From the NCBI GenBank assembly GCA_947468255.1, contig CANIMM010000010.1, forward strand, positions 1-26,787: DNA of 26,787 nucleotides. Direction: 5' to 3'. Under the pieces are notes generated by a model. It was not told the origin of the DNA and made no database searches. It saw only the letters and a program-made list of their open reading frames with translations. This document shows positions 8,260-15,868 of this stretch, piece after piece. The stretch comes from Chitinophagaceae bacterium. Lineage in GTDB: Bacteria; Bacteroidota; Bacteroidia; Chitinophagales; Chitinophagaceae. The translations under genes and the position numbers were made by a program. Within the stretch, counting starts at the first letter, position 1; every line of letters starts with the position of its first letter.

Positions 8260-9489
8260 ATGGCTACAGCTAATTGTATTTCCTTCGACAATACGCAATA
8301 TGCATTTGAGTATAAAACAAATTCGGATTTAAAAAATGCCCATTTTCTTTTTTCAGTAATCGGAAAGCCCTGGTTGGTAAGCCTCGGCCTAAAGTTGGTC
8401 CCGTATGCAATTAAATGGAATCTCCCTTTTGTAAAGCCGATACTTCGAAAAACTATTTTTCAGCAATTTGTGGGGGGCGAAAATTTGGAAGCAACAGCGA
8501 TGGTTGTTGAAAAAATGAATTCCTATCATGTTCATATAATTTTGGATTATGGTGTTGAGGGAGGGGGAAATGGAGAAATGGGATTTGATCATTCCGCAGG
8601 TGAGTTCATCAAAGTGATTGATTTTGCAGCTACGCAAGCAAATATTCCTTTTATGAGTATCAAAGTAACTGGATTATCAAGGTTTGGCTTGTTAGAAAAA
8701 TTAGATATTTTAATGAACCAATCTGAAGGTTCGTTACTGAATAAATATAATAAGGCTGTTGACCTATTGAATAGCGATGAGAAAGCAGAATGGCAAAAAG
8801 TGAAGGAACGGATGTTTACAATCTGTGAAAGGGCGAGTGAAAAAAATGTAGGCGTACTCATAGATGCAGAAGAGACCTGGATTCAAGATCCAGTAGATGC
8901 ATTAACCCTCTCAATGATGGGTTCATTTAACAGGGGCAAACGGGTAGTATACAATACCCTACAATTATACAGAACTGATCGCCTAAATTTTTTAAAAGAC
9001 TGCTACGATGCTGCGGTGGAAAGTGGTTTTGTTTTAGGAGTTAAATTAGTTAGGGGCGCCTATATGGAAAACGAGCGAAAGCGAGCAGCTCAAATGAATT
9101 ACCCTTCCCCCATTCAACTGAATAAAGAAAGTTGCGACCATGATTTCAATGCGGCTATTCAATTTTCAATTACGCATATCGATAAGATCTCTGTTATTGT
9201 GGCTTCTCACAATGAAGAAAGTAATTTGTACGCCACCCAGCTGTTGACTGAAAATGAATTATCACCCAGTCATCCACATGTCCATTTCTCCCAGCTTTAT
9301 GGCATGAGTGATAATGTTACTTTTAATCTTGCCAAAGCGGGTTGTTCAGTAAGTAAGTACCTTCCCTTCGGTCCTATTAAAGATGTGATACCTTATCTAA
9401 TGCGGCGGGCTCAGGAGAATAGTGCTGTGAGCGGTCTAATGGGCAGGGAATTGAGTCTATTGAAAAAAGAGATCAGCCGAAGGGGTTAG
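8260..9489 (+). CDS. Proline dehydrogenase (FAD-dependent)
   Basis: Oxidises proline to pyrroline-5-carboxylate with FAD, the first step of proline breakdown, passing electrons to the respiratory chain. This is a 409-residue monofunctional form; no aldehyde dehydrogenase domain is fused and no P5C dehydrogenase gene is in the window. Family marks along the barrel are IILDYGVEG (about residues 93-101), FMSIKVTGL (about 131-139), GVLIDAEETW, VKLVRGAYMENE (about 261-272) and SHNEESN. Near the C-terminus are YLPFGP and RRAQENS, whose paired arginines (R382, R383) bind the substrate carboxylate in the family. I chose ATG 8260 because the promoter at 8215-8242 places the transcript start just before it and because the extra residues from TTG 8215 look untranslated. 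Confidence 0.94.
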   Translation: MATANCISFDNTQYAFEYKTNSDLKNAHFLFSVIGKPWLVSLGLKLVPYAIKWNLPFVKPILRKTIFQQFVGGENLEATAMVVEKMNSYHVHIILDYGVEGGGNGEMGFDHSAGEFIKVIDFAATQANIPFMSIKVTGLSRFGLLEKLDILMNQSEGSLLNKYNKAVDLLNSDEKAEWQKVKERMFTICERASEKNVGVLIDAEETWIQDPVDALTLSMMGSFNRGKRVVYNTLQLYRTDRLNFLKDCYDAAVESGFVLGVKLVRGAYMENERKRAAQMNYPSPIQLNKESCDHDFNAAIQFSITHIDKISVIVASHNEESNLYATQLLTENELSPSHPHVHFSQLYGMSDNVTFNLAKAGCSVSKYLPFGPIKDVIPYLMRRAQENSAVSGLMGRELSLLKKEISRRG

Positions 9490-9525
9490 TAAGATTACTT
9501 TGTGTAAATATAATTTTGCTAAAAC

Positions 9526-9555
9526 TTGGTAATGAATTGGATTTTGTTAACTTTA
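9526..9555 (+). promoter_or_regulatory. Candidate promoter of the four-helix membrane protein gene
   Basis: TTG at 9526-9528, a 19-base spacer and TAACTTTA at 9548-9555 (seven of eight consensus positions). It would give a leader of roughly ten bases before the ATG at 9572. An exact TAATTTTG at 9511-9518 is an alternative box but lacks a TTG at the right distance. Confidence 0.45.
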
Positions 9556-9571
9556 TTTTAAATTATATTAT

Positions 9572-10072
9572 ATGACAAGCAACAATACAGTTGAATTTAC
9601 CGAAGACGGAAAGCCAATTTTACCTTCCGGAATCAATACCCTAACCATTTTGACTTTTATTGGCTCGGGGCTCTCGCTTATATTTGTTTTACTTACACCC
9701 TTCGTAAATAAATTTTTCTTAGGCTTTATGGATAAAGCCAGAACCTCTGGTGCAGAACTGACTGCAAAACAAATTGCTGATATGGAAAAAGGCAAGGCGG
9801 TAATGGAACTTACACAATCCAATATGATTCCGTTAATGGCCATTGGTTTGGTTAGTATTGCCTTATGCGTTGTGGGGGCAATTTGGATGAGAAAATTAAA
9901 AAAGGACGGACTTTGGATTTATATTGGAGGAGAGTTATTGCCGGTTATAGGAAATTTTATTTTATTAGGCACCGATCAATTTACCGGAGTAGTAAGTGTA
10001 TTGATGGCGGTGGCATTGCCCCTGCTTTTTATTATATTGTATACCCGGCAAATGAAATTCCTTATCAAGTAG
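9572..10072 (+). CDS. Membrane protein with four predicted helices, function unknown
   Basis: I do not recognise this 166-residue protein. It has a short polar N-terminus (residues 1-20) and four hydrophobic segments at about 22-44, 85-106, 113-132 and 138-158. Between the first two is a charged, probably helical loop (about 52-82) containing LTAKQIADMEKGKAVMEL. A basic cluster, MRKLKKDG, follows the second segment and would sit in the cytoplasm under the positive-inside rule. No signal peptide, metal motif or catalytic signature is visible. It stands alone between proline dehydrogenase and a convergent gene, with its own candidate promoter. Codon use and composition do not differ visibly from its neighbours. 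It is probably an inner-membrane protein of a small lineage-specific family. Confidence 0.8.
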   Translation: MTSNNTVEFTEDGKPILPSGINTLTILTFIGSGLSLIFVLLTPFVNKFFLGFMDKARTSGAELTAKQIADMEKGKAVMELTQSNMIPLMAIGLVSIALCVVGAIWMRKLKKDGLWIYIGGELLPVIGNFILLGTDQFTGVVSVLMAVALPLLFIILYTRQMKFLIK

Positions 10073-10169
10073 CTGCTAGAAAGCCGGAAATTAAATTGGA
10101 TTTTTTTATTAATGCTTCAAGTTTAACTTTTAGGGGATGGTTAAAAAAAGCGATTGATAAAAGGGGGTA

Positions 10170-11372
10170 TTAAAACTGAAATACTCTTGCTGTTCCCCCG
10201 TTTAGGATTTTAATAAAGTACAGCTGCTTGTTTTCAAAATAATCTGGCACCTTGTTTTCTTTCTTTAGAAAAATGGGTCGAAAATTGTAGTCGGTAAACA
10301 CTTTGTAAGCCGTGTCATTGAGATGACTCAGTAGATCATTAGGGAAAGCAGTTAGTATTTTAACGAAGAAATGGGTGGATTCAAAGCCCTTAAAAACCAT
10401 GTCAGAAGGCTTTCCTTTAAATTTATTGCTGTAGCCGGCTATCAATAATTTACTGTATTCATCCCACTTGGTATTATAGTAAGGGCTGGTAAAGTATACC
10501 GGAAAGTCTTGGTAAAGATCTTTTCGCATAAAAATTTTAAATCCGTCCCAGTTGGGCATTCCAATTAAAGTGATGGGATAATTACTATGTAGATCGTAGC
10601 ATGCTGAGGTAAGTTGGGTAGAAAAATTCTCATCTAGCGACGCCCCTATAATAATCGATTGGTGGGTACTGTCCAATTTTTTTTGCAAATATTCGGTAGT
10701 GAAATTACTGTCCAAACTGATTGTTTGAATATTTAAAAAGGGTTTTCGATCCACCTCATTCATCCCTTTAAAATAGGCTGCTATTTTATCTTCCTGTAAA
10801 CCTTTCTTTCTGATCAATAAAATCTTTTCTTTCCCGTGATTTTTTAACAAGTTGGTATAAATGGCCTCGCAATGAGCCTTTAGCGTAGAGTTAACAATTA
10901 CTAAAAAAGGGTTTGCGGTAACACCGCCATCATTAGGGTAAGTGGCAGAAATAAAAGGTATGTTTTTAGCTAAAGCAAAGGAGGATAGCTGTTTGAATTC
11001 CAAATCTTTTACTGACCCTATGATTAAATCAAGGGAGTCGATTTTTTTTAATTGAATCAGTTGGTCTACTGGGAAATTATAAGATTTGGTGTCGAATATA
11101 TAGGCATTGACCAGTTGCTTAGTTATCACCAAAGAGTCAAGCGCAATTTTGGCGCCATTTACAAAATCAACCCCTTGCTTGATAAAACGAGGGAGCTCTT
11201 GGTTATTGCGTAATTTACCTTCTGTTGTGAAAACTGAATCTAAGTATAATGGAGCAAAAATACCAACCCGGTATGTTTTTAGACTACCAGCCGCCGCTTT
11301 TTGTGCAAACAAGTTTATCGACAATCCTATTGCCAGCATAAAAAAAAGCACCGATGGGAAAATCTTTTTCAT
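10170..11372 (-). CDS. Periplasmic type-1 ligand-binding-fold protein (ABC substrate-binding-like)
   Basis: A 400-residue exported protein. Residues 1-23 are a signal peptide ending NLFAQ. The mature part resembles the leucine/branched-chain amino acid binding protein fold (periplasmic binding protein type 1): YRVGIFAPLYLDS opens the first lobe, GAKIALDSL the first helix, LDLIIGSVKDLEF and IPFISATYPNDGG the hinge-side strands, and KILLIRKKG starts the second lobe. Relatives in this phylum often carry a LysM peptidoglycan-binding domain before the fold; none is seen here. There is no ABC permease or ATPase in the window, so a transport role is unproven; a sensor or cell-wall role is possible. 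It lies 51 bases downstream of guaA on the same strand and is likely co-transcribed with it. Confidence 0.75.
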   Translation of the reverse strand: MKKIFPSVLFFMLAIGLSINLFAQKAAAGSLKTYRVGIFAPLYLDSVFTTEGKLRNNQELPRFIKQGVDFVNGAKIALDSLVITKQLVNAYIFDTKSYNFPVDQLIQLKKIDSLDLIIGSVKDLEFKQLSSFALAKNIPFISATYPNDGGVTANPFLVIVNSTLKAHCEAIYTNLLKNHGKEKILLIRKKGLQEDKIAAYFKGMNEVDRKPFLNIQTISLDSNFTTEYLQKKLDSTHQSIIIGASLDENFSTQLTSACYDLHSNYPITLIGMPNWDGFKIFMRKDLYQDFPVYFTSPYYNTKWDEYSKLLIAGYSNKFKGKPSDMVFKGFESTHFFVKILTAFPNDLLSHLNDTAYKVFTDYNFRPIFLKKENKVPDYFENKQLYFIKILNGGTARVFQF

Positions 11373-11423
11373 AATAACTTGATTCTATTTTACAGTCTTC
11401 TAAATTATTCAGTCGACTGTTGC

Positions 11424-12959
11424 TTATTCCCACTCGATAGTGGCCGGTGGTTTACTGCTAATGTCATATACCACCCTGTTGATTCCACGTACATTATTAA
11501 TGATCTCATTGGAGATGTCTGCTAAAAAATCATAAGGAAGATGTGCCCAATCGGCCGTCATTCCATCTACAGAAGTTACTGCTCTAAGCGCTACAGTAAA
11601 TTCATAGGTCCTTTCATCGCCCATTACCCCTACACTTTTTACCGGCAGCAAAATCGTGCCAGCTTGCCAAATACTAGAATATAAGTTTGCTTTTTTTAAA
11701 CCATTTGTATAAATAGCATCGGCTTCTTGCAGTAATTTTACCTTTTCTTCAGTCACTTCTCCCAAAATCCGAATGCCAAGTCCTGGACCTGGAAAAGGAT
11801 GTCTGAAAAGCATGTCATGGGGTATTCCAAGCTCCAGTCCAACTTTTCTAACTTCATCTTTGAATAGAGAGCGGAGCGGTTCTACCAGCGATAATTTCAT
11901 TGTTGCAGGTAGGCCGCCAACATTATGGTGCGATTTTATAGTAGCAGAAGGACCGTGTACGGAGGCTGATTCAATAACGTCTGGATAAATGGTGCCCTGA
12001 CCCAAAAAGTCAATATTTTCAATGCGGTGTGCTTCTTGGTCAAAAATTTCTATGAATCCGCTACCAATGATTTTTCTTTTTTCTTCCGGATCCGTTTTTC
12101 CAGCGAGGCGAGTGTAAAAATGTTCTCTTGCATTGATGCCTTTTACGTTTAAACCAAGTTGGGCATACATTTCGAGCACTTGTTCAAATTCATCTTTGCG
12201 CAATACGCCATTGTCCACAAAAATGCCGAACAAATTATCGCCACATGCCTGGTGAATCAAAGTGGCTGCAACCGTACTGTCTACACCTCCACTCAATGCC
12301 ATTATCACCCGCTTGTTGCCAATCTGTTTTTTTATTGCAGCTACTGTGTCGCTGATGAAATGCGCCGGGGTCCAGTCTTGCGAGCAGCTACAAATACTTA
12401 AAAGGAAATTTTTTATAATTGTTTTTCCTTCAGTAGAATGGTATACTTCAGGATGAAATTGGAGGCCATACAGCGGAAACAGATCCTCACTGGTACGCTT
12501 AAATGCTGCAACGGGAATACTTTCGGTAGTTCCCAATATTTCAAATCCATTGGGTAGCGCTTTGATGGTATCACTGTGGCTCATCCATACCTGCGATGGG
12601 GAGCCAATATCTTTTAATAAAATATCCTCTTTTACTTTTTCCAGTTTGGCTCTTCCGTATTCTCTTTTTTCGCTTTTATCTACCCGGCCTCCAAATAGTT
12701 TTGCAGTTAGCTGTGCACCATAGCAAATACCCAATACTGGAACCTTGGATGCGATATTTTCAATATCAACCAAGGGGGCATCGGGTTCATTTACTGAAAA
12801 AGGAGATCCGGAAAGGATAATACCTTTTAATTCTGGGCCAAATACGATCTCTTTGTGAAAGGGGGTTATTTCGCAAAATACATTGGCTTCTCTTACTACC
12901 CTTGCTATTAATTGAGTGTATTGAGAACCAAAATCGAGGATGAGAATTTTTTCCGTCAT
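11424..12959 (-). CDS. guaA: GMP synthase (glutamine-hydrolysing)
   Basis: Converts XMP to GMP using glutamine and ATP, the last step of GMP synthesis, in the cytoplasm. The 511 residues hold an N-terminal class I glutamine amidotransferase with Cys79 in GICYGAQ and His169/Glu171 in FHPEV. The ATP pyrophosphatase domain has SGGVDS at 223-228. The C-terminal dimerisation domain contains the conserved FRHPFPGPGLGIR stretch and ends in the typical PPATIEWE. I chose ATG 12959 because family proteins begin close to ILILDFGSQYTQ; the upstream ATG at 12989 would add ten unconserved residues. A TACCTTCG box lies seven bases before this start. All catalytic residues are present. Confidence 0.97.
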   Translation of the reverse strand: MTEKILILDFGSQYTQLIARVVREANVFCEITPFHKEIVFGPELKGIILSGSPFSVNEPDAPLVDIENIASKVPVLGICYGAQLTAKLFGGRVDKSEKREYGRAKLEKVKEDILLKDIGSPSQVWMSHSDTIKALPNGFEILGTTESIPVAAFKRTSEDLFPLYGLQFHPEVYHSTEGKTIIKNFLLSICSCSQDWTPAHFISDTVAAIKKQIGNKRVIMALSGGVDSTVAATLIHQACGDNLFGIFVDNGVLRKDEFEQVLEMYAQLGLNVKGINAREHFYTRLAGKTDPEEKRKIIGSGFIEIFDQEAHRIENIDFLGQGTIYPDVIESASVHGPSATIKSHHNVGGLPATMKLSLVEPLRSLFKDEVRKVGLELGIPHDMLFRHPFPGPGLGIRILGEVTEEKVKLLQEADAIYTNGLKKANLYSSIWQAGTILLPVKSVGVMGDERTYEFTVALRAVTSVDGMTADWAHLPYDFLADISNEIINNVRGINRVVYDISSKPPATIEWE

Positions 12960-13270
12960 AATGCTGCGAAGGTAAATAATACCAATCACAATTTGTTCCC
13001 ATCACTGGAAGCTTGGCCATAAAAACATTCGATTTGCACCTTTCGATCCCTTAAAACTGCTCTATTATCGCATTACCCGTCGAAATTTTGTAAAAACCTT
13101 CAGCAAATAACTAGCTAAGGAACTAGTGATCAATGACAAATTCAGCTTTGAATCAGTCTATAATACTACGCCTTTCCAAAGCTCGGTGTTCAAATAATGC
13201 CCTTGAGTGTCAAGCTGTCAGTTAAATGGGTTTGGTATTTTGTTTGCTAACTAGTCCAAAAAAAAGGATT
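12960..13270. other. Divergent intergenic region between guaA and htpG
   Basis: This 311-base stretch holds no credible coding region. Besides the weak guaA box at 12967-12974 I see no exact TAnnTTTG promoter for htpG, no CIRCE heat-shock operator (TTAGCACTC-N9-GAGTGCTAA), and no stable hairpin. A small inverted repeat (CTTGA-GTG-TCAAG, 13202-13214) is too short to interpret. The control of htpG cannot be read from it. Confidence 0.6.
12967..12974 (-). promoter_or_regulatory. Candidate -7 box of guaA
   Basis: The minus strand reads TACCTTCG, one change from TAnnTTTG, seven bases before the chosen ATG. The nearest TTG upstream is only 14 bases away, short of the usual 17-23. If real, the guaA mRNA is nearly leaderless. 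Confidence 0.3.
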
Positions 13271-15085
13271 ATGCAAAAAGGAAATATTCGGGTACAAACG
13301 GAAAACATCTTTCCCATTATTAAAAAGTTTTTATACAACGAGCATGATATTTTTATAAGGGAACTGGTGAGTAATGCGGTGGATGCCACCCAAAAATTAA
13401 AAACATTGTCTTCTTTGGGAGAGGCAAAGGGCGAAATAGGTGAAATTGGAATATCAATCAGTATTGACAAGGAAAAAAAGACCGTTACCATTTCTGATAA
13501 GGGAATTGGAATGACGGAAGAAGAGGTTGACAAGTACCTGAACCAAGTAGCCTTTAGTGGTGCAGAAGAGTTTTTGGATAAATACAAGGGTCAAAATGAA
13601 AACAATATAATTGGACATTTTGGGTTGGGCTTTTACTCATCCTTTATGGTGAGTGAAAAAGTAGAAGTGATTACCCGCTCTTTCAAGGAAGGAGCTAAGG
13701 CGGTGAGATGGGAGTGTGATGGAAGTCCTGAGTTTTTGCTTGAGGATGTAGAAAAAGAGGGAAGGGGTACTGATATTGTTTTGCATTTAAATGAAGAAAG
13801 CATCGAGTTTTTAGAGCCAGAAAGAATTAAGACGGTGTTGGATAAATTTTGCCGGTTTCTGCCTGTTCCCATTTTATTTGAGGACAAGCAAATCAACAAC
13901 CCAGCGCCGGCTTGGACAAAAAAGCCAGCGGATTTAACTACCGAAGATTATCAAAATTTTTATAAGGAATTGTATCCTTTTAATGAGGCGCCATTATTTT
14001 GGATTCATTTAAATGTAGATTATCCTTTTAGTCTTACCGGAATACTATACTTTCCAAAAATTAAACAGTCGTACGAAATACAAAAAGACAAAATACAATT
14101 ATACTGTAATCAGGTTTTTGTAACTGATGAGGTGAAGGACATCGTTCCCGAATTTTTAATGTTACTGCAGGGAGTAATCGATTCTCCCGATATACCGTTG
14201 AATGTGAGCAGGAGTTATTTGCAGGGGGATCCTAATGTTAGAAAAATCAATTCTCACATCACAAAAAAAGTAGCAGATAAACTGGAGGAGATATTTAAAA
14301 TTGATCGACCTGCCTTTGAGGAAAAATGGGAAAGTCTTGGCTTGTTCGTGAAGTACGGAATGATGACGGATGATAAATTTCTGGAAAAGGCGAATAAATT
14401 TTTGATACTACAAAGTACCGAGGGTAAGTTTTTTACTTTTGATGAGTACAAGATGGCAACGGAAACTTTGCAAAAAAACAAAGAGGGTAAACAGGTAATC
14501 CTGTATAGTACCGACCCCGTTCAACAAGACGCTTTTATTCAACAGGCAGTTGCAACAGGGTATGTGGTAGTAAAAATGGAAACGATCATTGACAACGGTT
14601 TTGTAAACCAAATGGAAATGAAGTGGGAAAATGTACAGTTTGTAAGGGTGGACAGTGATATTACAGAAAACTTAATCGACAAACAGGAAGGGGGTGAAAC
14701 GGTGTTGAGTAAAGAGGAAGAAGCTACCTTAAAAGAATTATTTGGTTTAAAAATACCTGAGTTAAATGTAACGGTTGATGTAAAGGGGCTAAGCGCAACC
14801 GCACCACCTGTAGTAGCTACCCGCCCAGAGTTTATGCGCCGCATGAAAGATATGGCATCTATGCAGGGAGGAATGGGGGCTTTTTACGCCAGCATGCCCG
14901 ATGAAGTGACATTGACTGTAAATGGAAATCATCCCTTGTTTAAAAGCATTTTATCTGAAACCTCAAAAGAAAAGCAGGAAAAAATTGTTCATAACCTTGC
15001 TGATCTTGCATTATTGTCGCAGGGACTGCTAAAGGGAAATACCCTTACCAGTTTTATCAACAGAAGTGTTGAATTGATGGGCTAG
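13271..15085 (+). CDS. htpG: Molecular chaperone HtpG (Hsp90)
   Basis: The bacterial Hsp90, an ATP-driven cytoplasmic dimer that remodels client proteins. The 604 residues are close to the family norm. The N-terminal GHKL ATPase has IRELVSNAVDAT (about residues 29-40, with catalytic Glu31 and magnesium-ligand Asn35), SDKGIGMT (about 75-82) and GHFGLGFYSSFMV (about 115-127). The middle domain includes DIPLNVSRSYLQ with the conserved arginine that reaches the ATP. The C-terminal dimerisation domain is present. I chose ATG 13271 because family proteins in this phylum begin MQKGNI; the in-frame ATG at 13226 adds 15 unrelated residues. It stands alone, with a two-way terminator 47 bases after the stop. 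No heat-shock operator was recognised upstream. Confidence 0.97.
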   Translation: MQKGNIRVQTENIFPIIKKFLYNEHDIFIRELVSNAVDATQKLKTLSSLGEAKGEIGEIGISISIDKEKKTVTISDKGIGMTEEEVDKYLNQVAFSGAEEFLDKYKGQNENNIIGHFGLGFYSSFMVSEKVEVITRSFKEGAKAVRWECDGSPEFLLEDVEKEGRGTDIVLHLNEESIEFLEPERIKTVLDKFCRFLPVPILFEDKQINNPAPAWTKKPADLTTEDYQNFYKELYPFNEAPLFWIHLNVDYPFSLTGILYFPKIKQSYEIQKDKIQLYCNQVFVTDEVKDIVPEFLMLLQGVIDSPDIPLNVSRSYLQGDPNVRKINSHITKKVADKLEEIFKIDRPAFEEKWESLGLFVKYGMMTDDKFLEKANKFLILQSTEGKFFTFDEYKMATETLQKNKEGKQVILYSTDPVQQDAFIQQAVATGYVVVKMETIIDNGFVNQMEMKWENVQFVRVDSDITENLIDKQEGGETVLSKEEEATLKELFGLKIPELNVTVDVKGLSATAPPVVATRPEFMRRMKDMASMQGGMGAFYASMPDEVTLTVNGNHPLFKSILSETSKEKQEKIVHNLADLALLSQGLLKGNTLTSFINRSVELMG

Positions 15086-15132
15086 TTTTTTGCTGATTGA
15101 AATAGCGTTAGCTAGGAATGAATAATTTATTT

Positions 15133-15164
15133 TAAAGGGATTGCCTGAAAAGGCGATCCCTTTA
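15133..15164. terminator. Two-way terminator between htpG and the methyltransferase gene
   Basis: Arms 15133-15146 and 15151-15164 form a 14-pair stem (one G-T wobble) closed by a GAAA tetraloop. It begins with TAAA and ends with TTTA, so it can serve the convergent genes on both strands. It lies 47 bases after htpG and 8 bases beyond the stop of the minus-strand methyltransferase gene. Confidence 0.85.
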
Positions 15165-15172
15165 TAGTTTAT

Positions 15173-15868
15173 TTAAATTAATTGAGCTTTGGCCTTAACA
15201 GCAGTTTTTTTCAAGACTACCGCTTCCAAATATTTTAATTTACTTGTATAAAAAATTTGATTAAAACCCAACTGGAAAAATTCATTTTTGTATAATGGAT
15301 TTATATATATTATGTAAATATCACGGGGGTTATTTTTATAACTCGATAGGATTTTTGTGGCAACATAATTCATTACAAATTGGTCGAAGGGGTTGAAAAA
15401 AAATATGCAATCGGCATCCTTAGGAATATCAAGTAGCAAGGCATCCTGGTTTATTATTGAATATTGTAAGGTAGGGAATTTTTTTTTGGTATGCAGTAGA
15501 TTCAATTCAGCATTTGAACAGAATTTTTGGGAGAAATCAACTCCGGTAACTTTTTCAAAGCCATGGTGGGCCGCAACACAAAGGGCTCTTCCTTTTCCAC
15601 ATCCAATATCTAAAAAATGGGAAAGACCTTGTTTTGGAAGGGATTTAAAAAGCTCTTCCAGCAATAAATAGTTTGCGGGCATATAAACGGTGGCATGAGA
15701 GATATCAACGCCCGTTGCTTCCGTTTTTTTAAGATCGTCCGACCCCGTAGTTTGAATTTTATATTTTTTTTCACCCTTTATTTCGGTTCCTAAAATGTAC
15801 AAGGCAATGTTTAGGTTCCAATTGAAGTAGAGATAAAAAAAATATTGTAGGAAGGTTAGTATTTTCAA
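15173..15868 (-). CDS. Class I SAM-dependent methyltransferase, substrate unknown
   Basis: A 231-residue protein. Residues 86-94 (LDIGCGKGR region) are the SAM-binding motif I, D111 in VTGVDFSQ is the acidic motif II residue that holds the ribose, and FFFNPF at about 157-161 sits where motif IV lies. The substrate cannot be deduced. The N-terminal 30 residues are aromatic and hydrophobic (FFYLYFNWNLNIALYIL), perhaps a membrane anchor or a packed extension. There is no ATG before residue 63, inside a conserved part, so the start is taken as TTG at 15868, which overlaps the recJ stop in the sequence TTGA. It is the last gene of the minus-strand unit polyprenyl synthase-recJ-methyltransferase, closed by the terminator at 15133-15164. 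Confidence 0.85.
   Translation of the reverse strand: MKILTFLQYFFYLYFNWNLNIALYILGTEIKGEKKYKIQTTGSDDLKKTEATGVDISHATVYMPANYLLLEELFKSLPKQGLSHFLDIGCGKGRALCVAAHHGFEKVTGVDFSQKFCSNAELNLLHTKKKFPTLQYSIINQDALLLDIPKDADCIFFFNPFDQFVMNYVATKILSSYKNNPRDIYIIYINPLYKNEFFQLGFNQIFYTSKLKYLEAVVLKKTAVKAKAQLI

Noticed and set aside
13202..13214. CTTGA-GTG-TCAAG before htpG as a heat-shock operator
   Set aside because: It is far shorter than and unlike the CIRCE element; five pairs are not significant.
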